NCBI GenBank assembly: GCA_039916225.1
Contig: JBDSLU010000259.1
Location: 1 to 6,254, forward strand
Direction: 5' to 3'
DNA: 6,254 bases
Source: JBDSLU01 sp039916225
GTDB taxonomy: Bacteria; Acidobacteriota; Vicinamibacteria; Vicinamibacterales; Vicinamibacteraceae
Shown: in pieces, positions 1-6,254 of the stretch
Layout: each line of letters begins with the position of its first letter
Position numbering within the stretch: the first letter of the stretch is position 1
Notes under the pieces: model-generated
The model's database searches: none
What the model was told of the DNA's origin: nothing
Seen by the model: the letters and a program-made list of their open reading frames with translations, nothing else
Translations under genes and position numbers: made by a program

Positions 1-3
1 CTA

Positions 4-78
4 GGCCTGTAGCGCCGGCCGGGTCAGTCATGCCGCGGGCGCGCCGCGGCATGCCTGCCCCGACGGCGCTACGATGCC
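4..78. repeat. Long nested imperfect hairpin (inverted repeat)
   Basis: The core is a perfect 10-bp stem, CATGCCGCGG (29-38) with CCGCGGCATG (44-53), around a 5-base GCGCG loop. Outside it the arms keep pairing: CAG 25-27 with CTG 55-57 and GGG 21-23 with CCC 59-61, separated by single T/C mismatches at 24/58 and 28/54. Then come C20-G62 and G17-C64 around a small asymmetric internal loop, and a perfect 8-bp outer stem GTAGCGCC (9-16) with GGCGCTAC (65-72). A weaker GGC/GCC pairing (4-6 with 76-78) may extend it. There is no T-run on either side, so it is not a typical intrinsic terminator. It could be a REP-like or MITE-like intergenic repeat, the stem of a structured RNA, or a hairpin ending an upstream transcript. 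The remainder up to 236 shows no gene or convincing promoter. Confidence 0.8.
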
Positions 79-236
79 AGAACAGCCCTCTGAATGCGGC
101 TGCCGACCAGTTGCTCAACTTCGGCCAGCCCAGCCGGCGGCGCGGTGTCCGCAAGAGAACAGACAGCGACGACGCCCGGGCGCACCATTGGACACCGCTG
201 GCCGTCGACGATTCCGTTGCGTGGCCACGGTTGGAC

Positions 237-241
237 GAGGA
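237..241 (+). promoter_or_regulatory. Shine-Dalgarno site deciding the GTG start at 248
   Basis: GAGGA lies 6 bases before the GTG at 248-250, an ideal spacing. It is the main reason to start the small membrane protein here rather than at the in-frame ATG at 74, whose translated N-terminal stretch is arginine-rich and looks non-coding. Confidence 0.65.
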
Positions 242-247
242 TCCGCT

Positions 248-490
248 GTGACGACGCATTCCGCTCCGACTTGGTCGCACCCCACGCCCCTGGCGTGGGG
301 TCTCACCGCCTGCGGGGTGGTCGCCGGGCCGTCCGTGCTGGGAGCCGCGCAGGCGGCGCCGGCGCTGGCGAGCGTGGCCATCGGGCTCACCGCGCTCCTG
401 GTCGGGTTCGCGCTGAGCCAGCGGGCGAGGCACACGGCAGTCGCCGCGCCGGCCCGCCGCGTCCGCGCCCTGGTGTGGTCGCCGCCATGA
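248..490 (+). CDS. Small hypothetical membrane protein, two predicted helices (80 aa)
   Basis: I do not recognise this gene. It encodes 80 residues from a GTG start with a well-placed GAGGA ribosome binding site. Two hydrophobic stretches, at about residues 15-35 and 38-56, are rich in Ala, Gly, Leu and Val and joined by a short turn, so a helical-hairpin membrane protein is likely. The tail (57-80) is basic, with several Arg, which suggests a cytoplasmic C-terminus and, with an even number of helices, a cytoplasmic N-terminus too. Third codon positions are almost all G or C, which supports real coding. Its TGA overlaps the ATG of the next gene (ATGA, 487-490), so the two are probably translated together. 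A 10-bp hairpin lies inside the early codons (279-301). The function is unknown. The main doubt is that short GC-rich frames can look coding by chance. Confidence 0.55.
   Translation: MTTHSAPTWSHPTPLAWGLTACGVVAGPSVLGAAQAAPALASVAIGLTALLVGFALSQRARHTAVAAPARRVRALVWSPP
279..301 (+). repeat. Perfect 10-bp hairpin in the early codons of the small membrane gene
   Basis: ACCCCACGCC (279-288) pairs fully with GGCGTGGGGT (292-301) around a CCT loop. It begins 31 bases after the first base of the GTG start and encodes the stretch entering the first predicted helix. There is no T-run after it, so termination by the classical route is unlikely. It may slow translation or stabilise the mRNA, or be a by-product of GC-rich codons. 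Confidence 0.6.
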
Positions 491-918
491 CGGCGGACGT
501 CGCGGCACCGGCCTACGCCCCGATGCCGGCGACCGGTCGGTCCCGCCGCGCCCTCGCGTCGGTGGGTGGCGTGGTACGGCGAGTCCTGCGCTTCCGGCCC
601 CGCTGCCTGCTCCTGGGCCACGACGATTCCTTCGTTCGCGAACCGCGACGGCTGATGCTGCGCTGTGCCGCGTGCGGCCGCGAGACCCCGGGCTGGACCC
701 TGGGCCCCGGCGCGCCCGTGGTGACGGCGCCGCGCCGGGTGTCGCCCAGCCGCACGGCGTCAGCGCTCCAGGCGACGGCCCGCGTCGGGCCGTGGTCGGT
801 GGGGCGGCGGCAAGGCCGCGCCGAGGCGGCCGATCGACAGCGGCTACGACTGGTCGCAGCGGCGGCACGAGCCGCCGAGCGTCCGGATGAGAGCGGAGTA
901 CGCGGGGGGACCGCCTAG
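487..918 (+). CDS. Hypothetical protein with putative CHCC zinc-binding cluster (143 aa)
   Basis: This 143-residue protein starts at the ATG that overlaps the previous gene's TGA. No ribosome binding site precedes it, so translational coupling is the likely route. Residues 1-35 are Ala/Arg-rich. The recognisable core is about residues 38-70: Cys40, then GHDD with His45, and after 14 residues the C-A-A-C pair (Cys60, Cys63) running into GRETPGW. The spacing C-x4-H-x14-C-x2-C fits a small zinc ribbon, though metal binding is inferred. I have an impression of similar short GHDD/CGRETPGW proteins in soil acidobacteria, without known function, but could not check it. The C-terminal half (about 80-143) is low-complexity, with many Arg and Ala, and is probably disordered or a helical tail. 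The TAG stop overlaps the facing CDGSH gene by 4 bases. A role in nucleic-acid binding or as a partner of the upstream membrane protein is possible but unproven. Confidence 0.6.
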   Translation: MTADVAAPAYAPMPATGRSRRALASVGGVVRRVLRFRPRCLLLGHDDSFVREPRRLMLRCAACGRETPGWTLGPGAPVVTAPRRVSPSRTASALQATARVGPWSVGRRQGRAEAADRQRLRLVAAAARAAERPDESGVRGGTA

Positions 919-1130
919 GACCCGGCCGGCTCGGCACCAGCGTCGCCGACGAAGCCACAGCCGCGGTGCGTGCCGTCGCAAAATGGCTTTCGTGACGACT
1001 GCCCGCAGCGGCACAGCGCCACCGGTCGGCGATCGATCGCGTACGGCCGGCCCTGCCAGTCGATGATCGTCACGTCATCGCCCTCGACGACGATCGGCCC
1101 GTTCTCGCGCAGTCGGATGATCGTCGGCAC
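915..1130 (-). CDS. CDGSH iron-sulfur domain protein
   Basis: This 71-residue protein should bind one [2Fe-2S] cluster through three Cys and one His. The segment C-R-C-G-Q-S-S-R-K-P-F-C-D-G-T-H (residues 40-55) matches the CDGSH (zf-CDGSH, mitoNEET-like) pattern exactly, with ligands Cys40, Cys42, Cys51 and His55. The first 39 residues form the beta-rich lead-in usual for short bacterial members (R-x-R-E-N-G-P, later an I-D-x-x-G-x-P-Y stretch). The start is GTG; GAAGGG lies 10 bases upstream, inside the end of rho. It begins 6 bases after the rho stop, so it is almost surely co-transcribed with rho and may be translationally coupled. Family members are linked to iron-sulfur or redox handling; the exact role here is unknown. 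There is no helix anchor, so it is probably cytosolic. Confidence 0.9.
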   Translation of the reverse strand: MPTIIRLRENGPIVVEGDDVTIIDWQGRPYAIDRRPVALCRCGQSSRKPFCDGTHRGCGFVGDAGAEPAGS

Positions 1131-1136
1131 CGACGT

Positions 1137-2507
<1,371 letters not shown>

Positions 2508-2654
2508 GGGCTGTCTGCGAAAGCGGATGACGCACGAGCGTGATCACGGATGCGATGCCGGAACGGCGTCTGCCAGGATCAGCTGGGGATGGAGGCGCGT
2601 GTCGAGCGAGCTGGTTGGGGGTGGCGCCGGGGCAGGCGGCCAGCGAGCGTCCGA
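2508..2654 (-). promoter_or_regulatory. rho mRNA leader, C-rich rut-like segment
   Basis: From the expected transcription start near 2654 to the rho ATG there are about 147 untranslated bases. Read as RNA, the part from 2640 to 2581 has 34 C, 12 G, 8 A and 6 U, including runs of four and five C. High C with low G is the hallmark of Rho-utilisation sites. E. coli rho is known to repress itself by Rho-dependent attenuation in its leader; the same here is an inference. No strong ribosome binding site precedes the ATG. No riboswitch class is recognised. Confidence 0.5.
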
Positions 2655-2660
2655 GGGCCG

Positions 2661-2689
2661 AGTATAGGACCGGGCGGGAGAGGTGTCAA
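2661..2689 (-). promoter_or_regulatory. Sigma-70-type promoter of rho
   Basis: On the minus strand a perfect -35 box TTGACA (2684-2689) is followed by exactly 17 bases and a -10 box TATACT (2661-2666, five of six to consensus). It stands out in this very GC-rich context and points at rho. Transcription should start around 2653-2655, leaving a leader of about 147 bases. This makes rho and the CDGSH gene a unit separate from the upstream CoA-binding gene. Confidence 0.88.
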
Positions 2690-2695
2690 ACGCGG

Positions 2696-2717
2696 CGGTC
2701 GAAGGACGGTCGAAGGA
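2696..2717. repeat. 11-bp perfect tandem repeat upstream of the rho promoter
   Basis: CGGTCGAAGGA occurs twice head to tail (2696-2706 and 2707-2717). The nearer copy starts 7 bases beyond the -35 box of the rho promoter. A period of 11 bases is about one helical turn, so both copies face the same side of the DNA, as expected for a tandem operator or activator site. It also sits between the stop of the CoA-binding gene and rho. Function is inferred from position only. Confidence 0.6.
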
Positions 2718-2734
2718 ATGGGACGCGGGCGCCC

Positions 2735-3091
2735 TCAGCCGAGCGCGACGATCGAGCAGGCGTAGATCGGCGTCAGGCCGAGGGCCCGGGCCCGCGCCTC
2801 GAGCGCCGCCGACTCGGCGCCCGGATTGATCCACAACTCGCCGGGGTGCCGGGCGGCAATCGCCTCGAGCAGGCCGATACCGATGTCGGGTGGCACGTAC
2901 ATCGACACGATGTCGATCGGCCCGGGCACCTCCGCGATCGTCGGAAACACCGTCAGGCCTTCGATCGTCTCCTCGTTCGGGTTGACCGGCTTGACGTCGT
3001 ATCCCTGACGGATGAACGCGCGCACCGCGCGGTTGCCGAACTTGAGTCGATCGCTCGACGCACCCACCACTGCGACCACCCGGGCTGCCAT
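2735..3091 (-). CDS. CoA-binding domain protein (Rossmann fold, YccU-like)
   Basis: This compact 118-residue protein is close to a single CoA-binding domain (CoA_binding_2 type, the fold of succinyl-CoA synthetase alpha N-termini). The N-terminal strand and glycine turn V-V-A-V-V-G-A-S-S-D-R (residues 5-15) are followed by K-F-G-N-R-A, then V-K-P-V-N-P-N at the end of the second strand, a P-G-P-I-D-I-V-S segment, W-I-N-P-G-A-E-S, and a terminal A-C-S-I-V. All are typical of the family, whose members bind CoA or related nucleotides but mostly lack a proven reaction. I chose the ATG at 3091 because the domain begins immediately after it; the 23 residues in frame upstream look non-coding. No ribosome binding site is present, but a TACACT box ends 7 bases before the ATG, so a leaderless mRNA is likely. 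It diverges from the glycosyltransferase and lies upstream of rho on the same strand, with the rho promoter in between. Confidence 0.88.
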   Translation of the reverse strand: MAARVVAVVGASSDRLKFGNRAVRAFIRQGYDVKPVNPNEETIEGLTVFPTIAEVPGPIDIVSMYVPPDIGIGLLEAIAARHPGELWINPGAESAALEARARALGLTPIYACSIVALG

Positions 3092-3098
3092 GATCGGT

Positions 3099-3104
3099 AG
3101 TGTA
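3099..3104 (-). promoter_or_regulatory. -10 box for the CoA-binding gene, leaderless type
   Basis: TACACT on the minus strand is followed by 7 bases and then the ATG at 3091. A TANNNT box this close to the start codon is the known arrangement of leaderless bacterial promoters. No good -35 box is visible; the best candidate, ATGCCT at 3123-3128 with an 18-base spacer, matches three of six. It overlaps the opposing -10 box by two bases. Confidence 0.45.
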
Positions 3105-3108
3105 CAAT
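3103..3108 (+). promoter_or_regulatory. -10 box for the glycosyltransferase gene, leaderless type
   Basis: TACAAT, five of six to the -10 consensus, is followed by 8 bases and the GTG at 3117. There is no Shine-Dalgarno sequence before that GTG and no recognisable -35 box, which would fall inside the CoA-binding gene. The position favours starting the glycosyltransferase at 3117 over the in-frame ATG at 3090, which would place the -10 box inside the coding sequence. Confidence 0.45.
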
Positions 3109-3116
3109 CCGTTCGC

Positions 3117-4844
3117 GTGTTCAGGCATGTTCTCCTCGTGACGGCCCTCTGCCTGGTCACATTTTTCGCGGGACTCGGACGCTCGGCGATCGGCGATGCC
3201 GACGAGGCCTTTTACGCGCAATCAGCGCGCGAAATGGTCGAGCAGGGCGACTGGACCACCCCCCACTACAACTACGAATATCGCTTCCAGAAGCCGGTCT
3301 TTTTCTACTGGATGGTGGCGGTCGCCTACAAGGTGGCGGGCGTCAGCGAGGCGGCGGCCCGCTTCCCGTCGGCCCTGGCCGGGCTGGCCCTGGCGCTGAT
3401 GACGTGGGCCATCGGACGCCGCTGGGTCGGCACCATGGTGGGTGTGGTCGGCGGCGCCATCGTCGCGACCAGCTTCGGCTACTTCACCATCGCGCACGCG
3501 TCGTTACCCGACCTGCCACTGGCGGCGTTCATCACGCTGGCGACCTGGGCGCTCTTCGAAGCCGGCGCCACCGCCCTCGACGCCACGGCGGCCGCGTCGT
3601 CCCGCGGCACCGCGGCGGCCGCACCGGACGATCGGACGCGCCGCCTCTGGATGCTCCTGGCCGGCCTCGCCATCGGCATCGGCATGCTGACCAAGGGCCC
3701 GGTCGCGCTCGTGGTGCCGGCGCTGGTTTACCTGTCCGCGCGTCTGGTGATGGCCGAGGGCCTGCTGCCGACGCGTCGCGGCTGGTTCGGGCTGCGCTGG
3801 ATCGACGTCGCGCTGGCCGCCGGCGTCCTGCTGGCGGTGTCGCTGCCCTGGTTCCTGGCGATGGCCGACGTCCATGGCATCGCCTACCTGCGGCGCTTCT
3901 TCGTCGGCGAGAATCTCGAGCGCTTCGCCACCGAACGCTACAACGGCCGCCGCCCGCTGTGGTTCTACGCCCCGATCATCTTCGGCGGCCTGGCGCCGTG
4001 GTCGTCGCTGATGGTGCTGTGGTTTCCATCCCTCGGCCGCGTCCTGCGCGGCGTCCGGCGCCTGACGGCCTTGGAGTGGTGCCTGATCCTGTGGGCCCTG
4101 GTGCCGGTGCTCTTCTACACGCTCTCGGTCGGACAGCAGCCGCGCTACATCCTGCCGGTGCTGCCGCCACTGGCCGTGCTGGTGGCGCGCACGCTGGTCT
4201 CTCGCGTCGAGGCTAGCGAGGCCGAAGGACGGCGTCATCGCGGCGTCGCCGTGGCCATCACCGTCAGCGCCGTCGCGTTCCTCGCCCTCGCCTTCCTGCT
4301 GTTCCGGGCGCGGCCGCTGCTGTTTGCGCTGTCGCCCCTGGCCGGCCAGGTCGGCACCGCGATCATCGTCGTCGCTGCCATCGGGCTCCTCGGCTGGACC
4401 TGGTTCGGCCGGCAACGGGCGCTACCGGCCGCGATCGCCATGGCGGCGGCGGCCACGTTCGCAACGCTGCAGTTCACCTTCTTTTCCTCGGGCGGCCCCG
4501 AGCCGGTGCAGCTGATGGCGAGACGGCTGCTCGCGGTCAGGCATGGCGAGCCGTCTGGCACCTACCGGATGTTCGTCCGCAACCTGGTCTTCTACACCGG
4601 CGTGAAGCAGAACGACCTCGTCGACGAGGCCGAGGCCGTCGAGTTCCTGCGCCAGCCGCGCCGCGTGCTGGTCGTGATGCCCCTCAAGCTGGTCGAGGGC
4701 CTGCAGCGCGACCACGGCCTGCAGCTGCACCGGCTGGCCTCGTTCGTCTACTTCAACCCCTCGGCCGTCCGCCTGCGCACGCTCTTCAAACAGCAACCTG
4801 AGCAGGCCCTCGAGACGGTCGTGCTCGTCGCCAACCAGCCGTAG
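3117..4844 (+). CDS. ArnT/PMT-like polytopic membrane glycosyltransferase (GT-C fold)
   Basis: This family transfers a sugar from a polyprenyl-phosphate carrier to lipid A, glycan or protein on the outer face of the cytoplasmic membrane. From the GTG the protein has 575 residues, close to the usual 550. The first helix (about 4-20) leads into the conserved first outer loop I-G-D-A-D-E-A-F-Y-A (25-34), with the acidic residues expected to bind metal and act in catalysis, then G-D-W (44-46) and R-F-Q-K-P (56-60), matching the ArnT GDW...EKP pattern. Also visible are S-L-P-D-L-P-L (129-135), L-T-K-G-P (191-195), E-N-L-E-R-F (265-270) and P-R-Y-I-L-P (342-347). About 12-13 helices end near 457, followed by a soluble domain of about 118 residues, probably periplasmic. 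An Ala-rich loop (about 150-176) is polar and variable. The acceptor and sugar cannot be told. Alternative starts are ATG 3090 (584 aa) and ATG 3012; the codons between 3090 and 3117 look non-coding. Confidence 0.9.
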   Translation: MFRHVLLVTALCLVTFFAGLGRSAIGDADEAFYAQSAREMVEQGDWTTPHYNYEYRFQKPVFFYWMVAVAYKVAGVSEAAARFPSALAGLALALMTWAIGRRWVGTMVGVVGGAIVATSFGYFTIAHASLPDLPLAAFITLATWALFEAGATALDATAAASSRGTAAAAPDDRTRRLWMLLAGLAIGIGMLTKGPVALVVPALVYLSARLVMAEGLLPTRRGWFGLRWIDVALAAGVLLAVSLPWFLAMADVHGIAYLRRFFVGENLERFATERYNGRRPLWFYAPIIFGGLAPWSSLMVLWFPSLGRVLRGVRRLTALEWCLILWALVPVLFYTLSVGQQPRYILPVLPPLAVLVARTLVSRVEASEAEGRRHRGVAVAITVSAVAFLALAFLLFRARPLLFALSPLAGQVGTAIIVVAAIGLLGWTWFGRQRALPAAIAMAAAATFATLQFTFFSSGGPEPVQLMARRLLAVRHGEPSGTYRMFVRNLVFYTGVKQNDLVDEAEAVEFLRQPRRVLVVMPLKLVEGLQRDHGLQLHRLASFVYFNPSAVRLRTLFKQQPEQALETVVLVANQP

Positions 4845-4860
4845 CCGCTGCACCTGCGGC
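4844..4860. terminator. Small hairpin between convergent genes, possible terminator
   Basis: GCCGC (4844-4848) pairs with GCGGC (4856-4860) around a 7-base loop, in the 17-base gap between the stops of the glycosyltransferase and the oxidase. It could serve both transcripts, but the stem is short and no T-run follows on either strand, so efficient intrinsic termination is doubtful. Rho-dependent ending is an alternative. Confidence 0.3.
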
Positions 4861-4861
4861 G

Positions 4862-6244
4862 TTAGTCGAGGAAGATCTTGCCGGGGTTCAGCAGGCCCTT
4901 GGGATCGAAGGCCTGCTTGACGCGCTTCATCACGTCGATGGTCTCGGCCGACACCTCCAGCGGCAGGTACTTCGCCTTCCGGAAGCCGACGCCGTGTTCA
5001 CCGGTCACCGATCCTTCGAGCGCGACGACGCCCTCGAAGAGCACCTGTTCCGCGACCGTCACGCGGGCGTTGGTGTCGGGATCGTTGGCGTCGACCATGA
5101 TGTTGACGTGGATGTTGCCGTCGCCGACATGCCCGAAGGCCGGGATCAGCAGGCCCGACTCGGCGCGCAGCCGCTCGACCAGCGCGAACAGCTCGGGGAC
5201 ACGGCCCTTGGGCACGACGACGTCGTGGTTGTACTTCCAGGCGCCGACCGTTCGCAGCGCGTAGGACAACTCACGCCGGGCGCGCCACACCTCTTGCCGC
5301 TCCGCCTCGTCGACCGCGCGATGCACGTCGGTGGCGCCGCTGTCGCGGCACGCGGCCTCGACCAGCGCGATCTCGTGCGCCACGGCGGCGTCGACGCCGT
5401 CCACTTCGATGACCAGCAACGCCTCGGTCCCCGCAGGCGCCAGCGGTTCGCCGCCCAGATACTTGCCGAGCGCCTCGAGGCTGACGCGATCGACGAGCTC
5501 GAGGGCAGCGGGCACGACGCCGCGCTGGACCAGTCGATCGACCGTGTCGACGGCCGCGGTGATGGTCGCGAAGGTCGCGCGCAGCGCCGCTCGTGCCGGC
5601 GGCAGCGGTACGAGCCGCAGCGTGATCTCGGTGACGATCGCCAGCGTGCCTTCCGAGCCGACGAGAAGCTGCGTCAGGTCGTAGCCGACGACGTTCTTGA
5701 CCGTCTTGCCGCCGGTGCGGATGACGGTGCCGTCGGCGAGGACGGCCTCGAGACCGAGGACATAGCGGCGGGTGTTGCCGTATTTGAAGGCGCGCGGTCC
5801 ACCGGCGCACTCGGCGATATTGCCGCCGATGCTGCACTCGCGCAGGCTGGCGGGATCGGGCGGATAGAAGAGACCGACCGCTTCGACGGCGTCCTGCAGC
5901 GTCCCGGTGATCACGCCCGGCTGGACGACAACGAGCAGATTGCGCCGATCGATCGTCACGATGCGACCGAAGCGCTCGAGGGAGACGACGACGCCGCCCC
6001 GCACGGGGACGGCGCCGCCGGTGTAGCCGGTGCCGGCGCCACGCGGAACGAGCGGGACGCCGGCTTGATCGCAGAGACGCGCAATAGCCGCGACCTCTGG
6101 GGTGGTGCCGGGGATGACGACCAGATCGGCCGGCTGGCCCCGCTTCAGCGCGTCGGTGCCGTAGCGGAGGCGCGACGCGTCGTCGAGGCGGATGAAGTCG
6201 GCGCCGACGACGGCGGCAGCGGCGGCGATGAACGCCGCATCCAC
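4862..6244 (-). CDS. FAD-linked oxidase, GlcD family (glycolate/D-lactate type)
   Basis: This should be an FAD flavoprotein oxidising a D-2-hydroxy acid such as glycolate or D-lactate to the 2-oxo acid. The 460 residues hold the FAD_binding_4 domain (about 38-215) and the C-terminal FAD-oxidase domain (about 218-458). Signatures are P-R-G-A-G-T-G-Y-T-G-G (67-77, FAD pyrophosphate loop), Y-P-P-D-P (127-131), S-I-G-G-N-I-A-E-C-A-G-G (138-149), K-T-V-K-N-V-V-G-Y-D-L (180-190), S-E-G-T (197-200), G-H-V-G-D-G-N-I-H-V-N (371-381) and G-E-H-G-V-G (415-420), the last two carrying the His/Glu residues of the catalytic metal/substrate site, then N-P-G-K-I-F near the end. The GTG at 6244 gives a normal N-terminus, but the frame stays open to the window edge 10 bases away, so a slightly earlier start is possible. 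GlcE and GlcF partners are not in view, so the exact substrate, and the gene symbol glcD, remain open. Confidence 0.92.
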   Translation of the reverse strand: MDAAFIAAAAAVVGADFIRLDDASRLRYGTDALKRGQPADLVVIPGTTPEVAAIARLCDQAGVPLVPRGAGTGYTGGAVPVRGGVVVSLERFGRIVTIDRRNLLVVVQPGVITGTLQDAVEAVGLFYPPDPASLRECSIGGNIAECAGGPRAFKYGNTRRYVLGLEAVLADGTVIRTGGKTVKNVVGYDLTQLLVGSEGTLAIVTEITLRLVPLPPARAALRATFATITAAVDTVDRLVQRGVVPAALELVDRVSLEALGKYLGGEPLAPAGTEALLVIEVDGVDAAVAHEIALVEAACRDSGATDVHRAVDEAERQEVWRARRELSYALRTVGAWKYNHDVVVPKGRVPELFALVERLRAESGLLIPAFGHVGDGNIHVNIMVDANDPDTNARVTVAEQVLFEGVVALEGSVTGEHGVGFRKAKYLPLEVSAETIDVMKRVKQAFDPKGLLNPGKIFLD

Positions 6245-6254
6245 GCCAGCCGCG

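Noticed and set aside
188..216. TTGGAC as a -35 box for the small membrane gene
   Set aside because: No acceptable -10 box lies 16-18 bases downstream, so no promoter is called for this gene pair.
94..486. Upstream part of the long plus-strand frame that ends at 918
   Set aside because: The translated stretch before 487 is a Ser/Arg/His-rich mixture with no recognisable segment, and from 248 on it lies in another frame over the better-supported membrane protein.
115..621. Minus-strand 168-codon frame opposite the small-gene pair
   Set aside because: Arg/Ala/Gly-rich low-complexity product with no motif; a typical antisense shadow in GC-rich DNA.
2539..2548. CGTGATCACG perfect palindrome in the rho leader
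   Set aside because: A 10-base perfect palindrome is expected several times by chance in a window of this size, and it matches no operator I can name.
2727..2734. GGGCGCCC palindrome after the CoA-binding gene as a terminator
   Set aside because: With only 4 bp per arm, no loop and no T-run, it cannot be supported as a terminator.
3092..3160. N-terminal extension of the CoA-binding protein from the start at 3160
   Set aside because: The extra 23 residues do not fit the family, and the frame crosses the start of the divergent glycosyltransferase; the domain starts right after the ATG at 3091.
3504..4415. 303-codon minus-strand frame opposite the glycosyltransferase
   Set aside because: The Gln/Arg/Glu/His-rich product is what antisense of a Leu/Ala/Val-rich membrane protein gives; no domain seen.

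Overview
The window is about two-thirds G+C or more, and its genes have strongly G/C-biased third codon positions. The set (Rho, a CoA-binding-fold protein, an ArnT/PMT-type membrane glycosyltransferase, a GlcD-type FAD oxidase, and a small protein with GHDD and CGRETPGW signatures) would fit a high-GC soil or sediment bacterium. My best guess is an acidobacterium of the Vicinamibacteria type. That guess rests on general resemblance, not on a marker gene.

Layout. 1-247 has no convincing gene but opens with a very long imperfect hairpin (4-78). 248-918 (+) is an overlapping pair of small genes: an 80-residue two-helix membrane protein with a clear ribosome binding site, then a 143-residue protein with a putative CHCC zinc-binding cluster. 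They are joined by an ATGA stop/start overlap. 915-2507 (-) is rho followed 6 bases later by a 71-residue CDGSH iron-sulfur protein. The CDGSH stop shares a CTAG with the stop of the facing zinc-cluster gene. 2508-2734 is the rho control region: a consensus sigma-70 promoter, a leader of about 147 bases that is C-rich and G-poor in its first half, and an 11-bp tandem repeat just upstream of the -35 box. 2735-3091 (-) is a CoA-binding-domain protein. It diverges from a GT-C family glycosyltransferase (3117-4844, +) across only 25 bases, which hold two overlapping, oppositely facing -10-like boxes. 4862-6244 (-) is a GlcD-type FAD-linked oxidase converging on the glycosyltransferase, with a small hairpin between the two stops.

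These are mostly housekeeping or single-enzyme genes and do not form one pathway. Rho is a global transcription terminator, the glycosyltransferase works in the envelope, and the oxidase oxidises a 2-hydroxy acid. I see no phage, transposon, CRISPR, tRNA or rRNA sequence. The least explained parts are the left-edge hairpin, the small membrane/zinc-cluster gene pair and the two compact control regions. I do not see a clear new multi-gene system.
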